Shown here in pieces: positions 60,642-64,000 of a DNA stretch of 64,000 nucleotides. The position numbers were made by a program, and so were the translations under genes. This DNA is from Holacanthus passer (lineage: Eukaryota; Chordata; Actinopteri; Pomacanthidae), in NCBI GenBank assembly GCA_025331565.1, contig JAFREQ010000062.1:1571501-1635500 (forward strand). Reading direction: 5' to 3'. The notes under the pieces were generated by a model, which did no database searches, was not told where the DNA came from, and worked only from the letters and a program-made list of their open reading frames with translations. Position 1 is the first letter of the stretch. Each line of letters begins with the position of its first letter.

Positions 60642-60646
<5 letters not shown>

Positions 60647-60689
60647 CAGGAGGACCTGCTGGCTCGCGTGTGGCTCGTTTTTTTTGGAA

Positions 60690-61680
60690 GGCCCACGCTC
60701 TCCCTTTTTTTTTTCTTCCTCCTCTTTTCCATTTCCATCAGTCTTATCGGCCTCCTCCTCCTCCTCCTCCTCCTCCTCCTCCCTCCTCCTGTCCTCCCTT
60801 CTTGTTGCACTTTTCCTACTGCTGTTACCCTCCGTCGCTCCTCCCTCCGTTGCTCCTCCAACCAAACTTACCTACTGACCTCAAGTTCACCCAGAACTCC
60901 CTCTGCTCCTCCTTCTTTCACTCTCTCCTCCGCTTCTCTTGTCTTTTCTCTCCTTTCCTTTCTCATCTCTTCTTCTCTTTTTTTCTTTATCATTCTCATC
61001 GCTGCTTTTCTTCCTCTTCTTACTTTTCTCCTCTTTTTCCCTCTTGTCCTCTCATCTCCTTGCCTCCTCACCTTCTTCATTTCCTCTTCCCTTTTTCTCC
61101 TCATTCTGTTCTCATCCTCTCGTCTCTCATCTTCTCACGCCCCACCTCTCCTCATTGTCTCCCCTTCCTTATTTCTTCTTCCTACCTCTCTCGTTTTCTC
61201 ATCTTGTCTCATCTCCTTTTTTCCCTCTTTCTTCCGTCATCGTCTTCATCATCTCCTTTCCTTCCAGGTCGCTGTCTCCTCTCCTTGTTTCCTCTCCTCT
61301 TCTCCTTCACCCCCTTACTTCCACTTGCTCATTCTTCTGTCTCATCCTCAACATTCTCCTCCTTCTTTCATCTCTTTCTCTTGATTTCCCCTGTGTCCAT
61401 CTTCACGTCTTCTGCTCTCTCTTCTTCTTTTCTAACTCCTCACCTCCTCTTCTCCTTCACTTCCGCCTGTTTCTGTCTCTTCTCCTCCTCTTTGTTGTTT
61501 CCTTCCCTCCTCATCTCCTTTCCTTCTTCACCTCCCAACTTCTCCTTGTTCTTTATTCTTTCTCATCCTCAACATTTCTTCTTCTTCTCTTCCTCCATCT
61601 ACATTTTCTTTTAACTTCCCCTTTATCTCCTCATCTCTTCTCTTGTCTTTCATTCTCATTTGTTTTCGGTTTTCTCCAAT
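60690..61680. repeat. Pyrimidine-rich low-complexity tract
   Basis: About 1 kb dominated by CTC, TTC and CCT on the + strand, including a CTC triplet run at about 60751-60781. Long frames through it (over 200 residues of Ser, Leu, Phe and Pro) are artefacts. Confidence 0.85.
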
Positions 61681-61790
61681 GAAAGACAGAAGGACAGAGA
61701 GATGTACTGAGCGTAATTCCAGTGTAAAGACGGCGATCCGCCCTCAGATAACATGAAAATCTCATAGACCGCAGTCGCCAGCTTATCTCT

Positions 61791-61792
<2 letters not shown>

Positions 61793-61843
<51 letters not shown>

Positions 61844-61997
61844 TGTGATTGAATGTTGTCCGCCTGCCGACTACATCTTCTTTGCGTGCGTGAGAGTGTG
61901 TTAACACGGCTTTTCAGGGTTACTTCCTCCAAACAGACGGCTACAGTATCTGTCTTTATCTGGCATGCCTTCACCTTGTGTTTTACACTCACACACA

Positions 61998-62039
<42 letters not shown>
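61793..62039. repeat. GT and CA microsatellites in opposite orientation
   Basis: A GT tract at 61793-61842 and a CA tract at 61988-62039 are about 145 bases apart. A transcript of either strand could fold into a long UG/CA hairpin. Confidence 0.9.
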
Positions 62040-62040
<1 letters not shown>

Positions 62041-62780
62041 CGAGGTGCATGTACACAAGCAGATGGTGACACTCTGACAAACACCATCAAAAACAGCTTG
62101 TGTGTGAGTGTGTGTTTGCTATGCTAACACACACACACACTTTCTCATGTGTCTGTATCTAATTAACTGACAGCCTTTATTTGTGCGTGTACCTGTTTAC
62201 GTCTGCACATGGAGCCTGTTTTCATGCAGCGTGTGTGTGTGTGTGTGTTTGTACTTGTTTATATGGGCAGATTAGCAGGTCAAACCTCGGCCGTGCGAGG
62301 GTGAACTCGGGGACAAACCGGAGAGAGAGAGAGAGAGAGGTGAATACAGAAGTGAAAGGAGCAGAGGGAGGAAGGGAAGTGTGGGAAGACGGAGGGAGGA
62401 AAAGATCAGGAAGTCCAGATCAGCCATTCGTCTTGTAGTCTCCCACTGAAACCAGAGTCAGAGGAAACATCAGTTTTAATAACTCCGTAGAAAACATTTA
62501 GGACACTTCCTGTTTTCATGAATAGCTCTGATGAGGTGAATTCAGGTGAAAGCCACGACCTCTTCGCTCTAAATTGGTGTAAATGTACATGATCTAATTC
62601 ATTAGTCAGACCTTAGTTAAAATTACATAAATGTTTCTGTCTGGTCTCATTAAGTAAAATATTCATGTTCATGTGGTTAAATTATAGATAAAACATAAAT
62701 TATAGTGAGGATCCAGATCTGAGACATTACTATGGTGTGTTTTCTTATAATAACAGAGGGAAACACCTGATGAAGAAACT

Positions 62781-62850
62781 CAAAAAGAAAATTAATCGCC
62801 AACTATTTTGAAAATCGATTTGTCATTTCAGTCGTATTTCAAGTGAGATA
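62781..62850. mobile_element. MITE fragment, same family as 3412-3612
   Basis: AATTAATCGCCAACTATTTT followed by GAAAATCGATTTGTCATTTC matches the inner part of the teleost GATTAAT-rich element recognised at 3412-3612. No end is clear. Confidence 0.4.
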
Positions 62851-64000
62851 TCAAAGATTTGTAGTGCAGGGAAGAAAACGTAAGTAAGAGCATCAATACT
62901 TCTCAAATCAAGTCTGTGACCTTCTGATCTGAGCTACTGTCTCATCATTTCCTCATAACAGCAGCTGTGATCTAGTGCCATGAATCCTTCGTCCCGGTTG
63001 GTGGAGATAATGGCCCTGGTTGTGTTTCCTGTTCGAGCAGATGTCCTGCAGCTCAGGAAGCAATCTGCCAAGTCAGTAGGACAAAAATTAGGCATCATGT
63101 TGACTGAGCAGTTGTGCGATCCAGCAACATCGGAGGCTAAAAACAGAATTCTTTTTTTTTTTTTTTCCTCTCCAAACTTTGAAAGTGTGTCACCACCGTC
63201 CTCCTTCCTGTTTGCCTGATGGCGCACCTCCATCGCCCGACACTCGCTATCTATCCATCTTCATCTGCCCTTCCTTTACCCCTTCTCTCTCTCTCTCTCT
63301 CTATCATTTCTCTCCGTCTGTCTCTTTCCATCTTTACTCTCTCATTTTCTCCCCCCACATGTGGTTTTGCTCTCCATCCCTCTGTACTCCTTCCCTCCCT
63401 CTCCTCCTCTTCTCTCATCCCTCGCTCACATATGGTTTCTCTCTCTGGGTCTGTGTGTGTGTTTGGTGTTACCCAGAGTTCACTGGGGCTCCCTGCTCGT
63501 ATGTGTGTGTGTGTGTTTTACAGACGGAGATAGAGAGACGGAGTGTGTGTACGTCTGCCTGGGCCTGTCTCTGTGTGTGTGTTAGGTAGAGTTCAGCCGG
63601 GCGGCAGCAGGTTATGCAACACTTTTAAATATGGGTCATTTAGAGGAAGACTTCACCGCCCTCCTCCTCTCAGTCGCCTTTTCTCCTTCCATCCTTCCTG
63701 CAACCCTCTGCTCTGTCTCTTCTGTTTTATTTACCTGAATGTGTCCAGATTATGAAATGCCAAAAATGGAGCCGTGAGTTCAGTGAATCATCTGTTAAGT
63801 GTTAACATAAACATTTAGAGCTGTGTAAAGTTCTCAGCAACTCTAGTTTCAAACTAGGGTTTTGCCAAGTTATTGCAACAGTAAAATGTTATTGAAATGA
63901 AATGTCTTTGCTAGTAGACTTTAGTCGAAAGTAATCAAACCGTGCAATCAGAAGGTCAAAGCAGCGTCTCAAGCTGGAGGAGAACTGTCAAAAACAACGG

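Larger units (their letters stand above)
46699..64000 (+). other. exoc6b intron 20 (continues past window)
   Basis: At least 17.3 kb without recognisable coding sequence. Left to right: a pyrimidine-rich tract (46700-46920), a teleost repeat piece (47515-47660), a CG run and minisatellite (47908-48470), pyrimidine-rich stretches (48700-48960, 51380-51830), plain AT-rich sequence (49440-50900), GT tracts (50966-51040), purine-rich stretches (52960-53560), a GGTCA cluster (54871-55339), a degenerate repeat of about 30 bases (56030-56315), a degenerate repeat block with DR1 words (58200-59430), a purine-rich tract (59745-60330) and a pyrimidine-rich tract (60690-61680), long GT/CA tracts, and a MITE fragment (62781-62850). 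The last two exons of exoc6b should lie beyond 64000. Confidence 0.8.

Noticed and set aside
60595..61682. Overlapping open frames of 247-339 codons on the + strand
   Set aside because: All are Cys-Val and Ser/Leu/Phe/Pro runs produced by GT and CT-rich simple sequence that lacks stops.
46699..64000. Final coding exons of exoc6b (LLDLF..WDWSTYLADYGQP region)
   Set aside because: I looked for bases encoding these words on the + strand and found none, so they are placed outside the window.

Overview
The window is vertebrate genomic DNA, most likely from a spiny-rayed (percomorph) teleost. The evidence is a vertebrate exon-intron gene with several very short introns (78 to 125 bases), a high density of CA/GT and CT microsatellites, and fragments of interspersed repeats that I recognise as typical of teleost genomes. 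The species cannot be named from the sequence.

There is one recognisable protein-coding gene, on the + strand: exoc6b, encoding exocyst complex component 6B (a Sec15 homologue). Twenty coding exons are placed between 1673 and 46698. All join in frame with GT/AG borders and give 730 codons that run collinear with vertebrate EXOC6B. The wording matches the B paralogue rather than EXOC6 (for example EHGLFMEKLD, ITELLKVRGEAQKLK and the acidic SEQDSGILDVDDEEEEDE linker). The last roughly 80 codons, which in EXOC6B begin LLDLF, were not found. The gene therefore runs off the right edge inside a final intron that fills 46699-64000.

Layout. Bases 1-1520 are AT-rich 5' flank. Bases 1520-1850 are a CpG-rich promoter and first exon, followed by an intron 1 start dense in GCTAGC/GCTAAC words. 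Exons 2-6 lie at 7858-9901, exon 7 at 16932, exons 8-15 between 19380 and 28777, exons 16-18 between 34122 and 35478, exon 19 at 43284 and exon 20 at 46625. Introns hold microsatellites, long one-sided purine or pyrimidine tracts, decayed transposon pieces (a Tc1-like transposase remnant, MITE-like elements, retroposon tails) and minisatellites. No second gene, tRNA, rRNA or CRISPR array was recognised by eye.

Most interesting points: (1) a candidate 30-base in-frame microexon at 38188-38217, between exons 18 and 19, with clean AG and GTGAGT borders, which would insert GTPIEHATLP; (2) a cluster of twelve GGTCA words in about 470 bases of intron 20 (54871-55339), eight of them arranged as four pairs with exact DR5 spacing, the spacing of retinoic acid receptor elements. 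This is notable because vertebrate EXOC6B lies next to CYP26B1, a retinoic-acid-degrading enzyme; (3) DR1-type repeats at 58201 and 59399 inside a degenerate repeat block; (4) splice sites embedded in microsatellites at exons 6, 16, 18 and 19.
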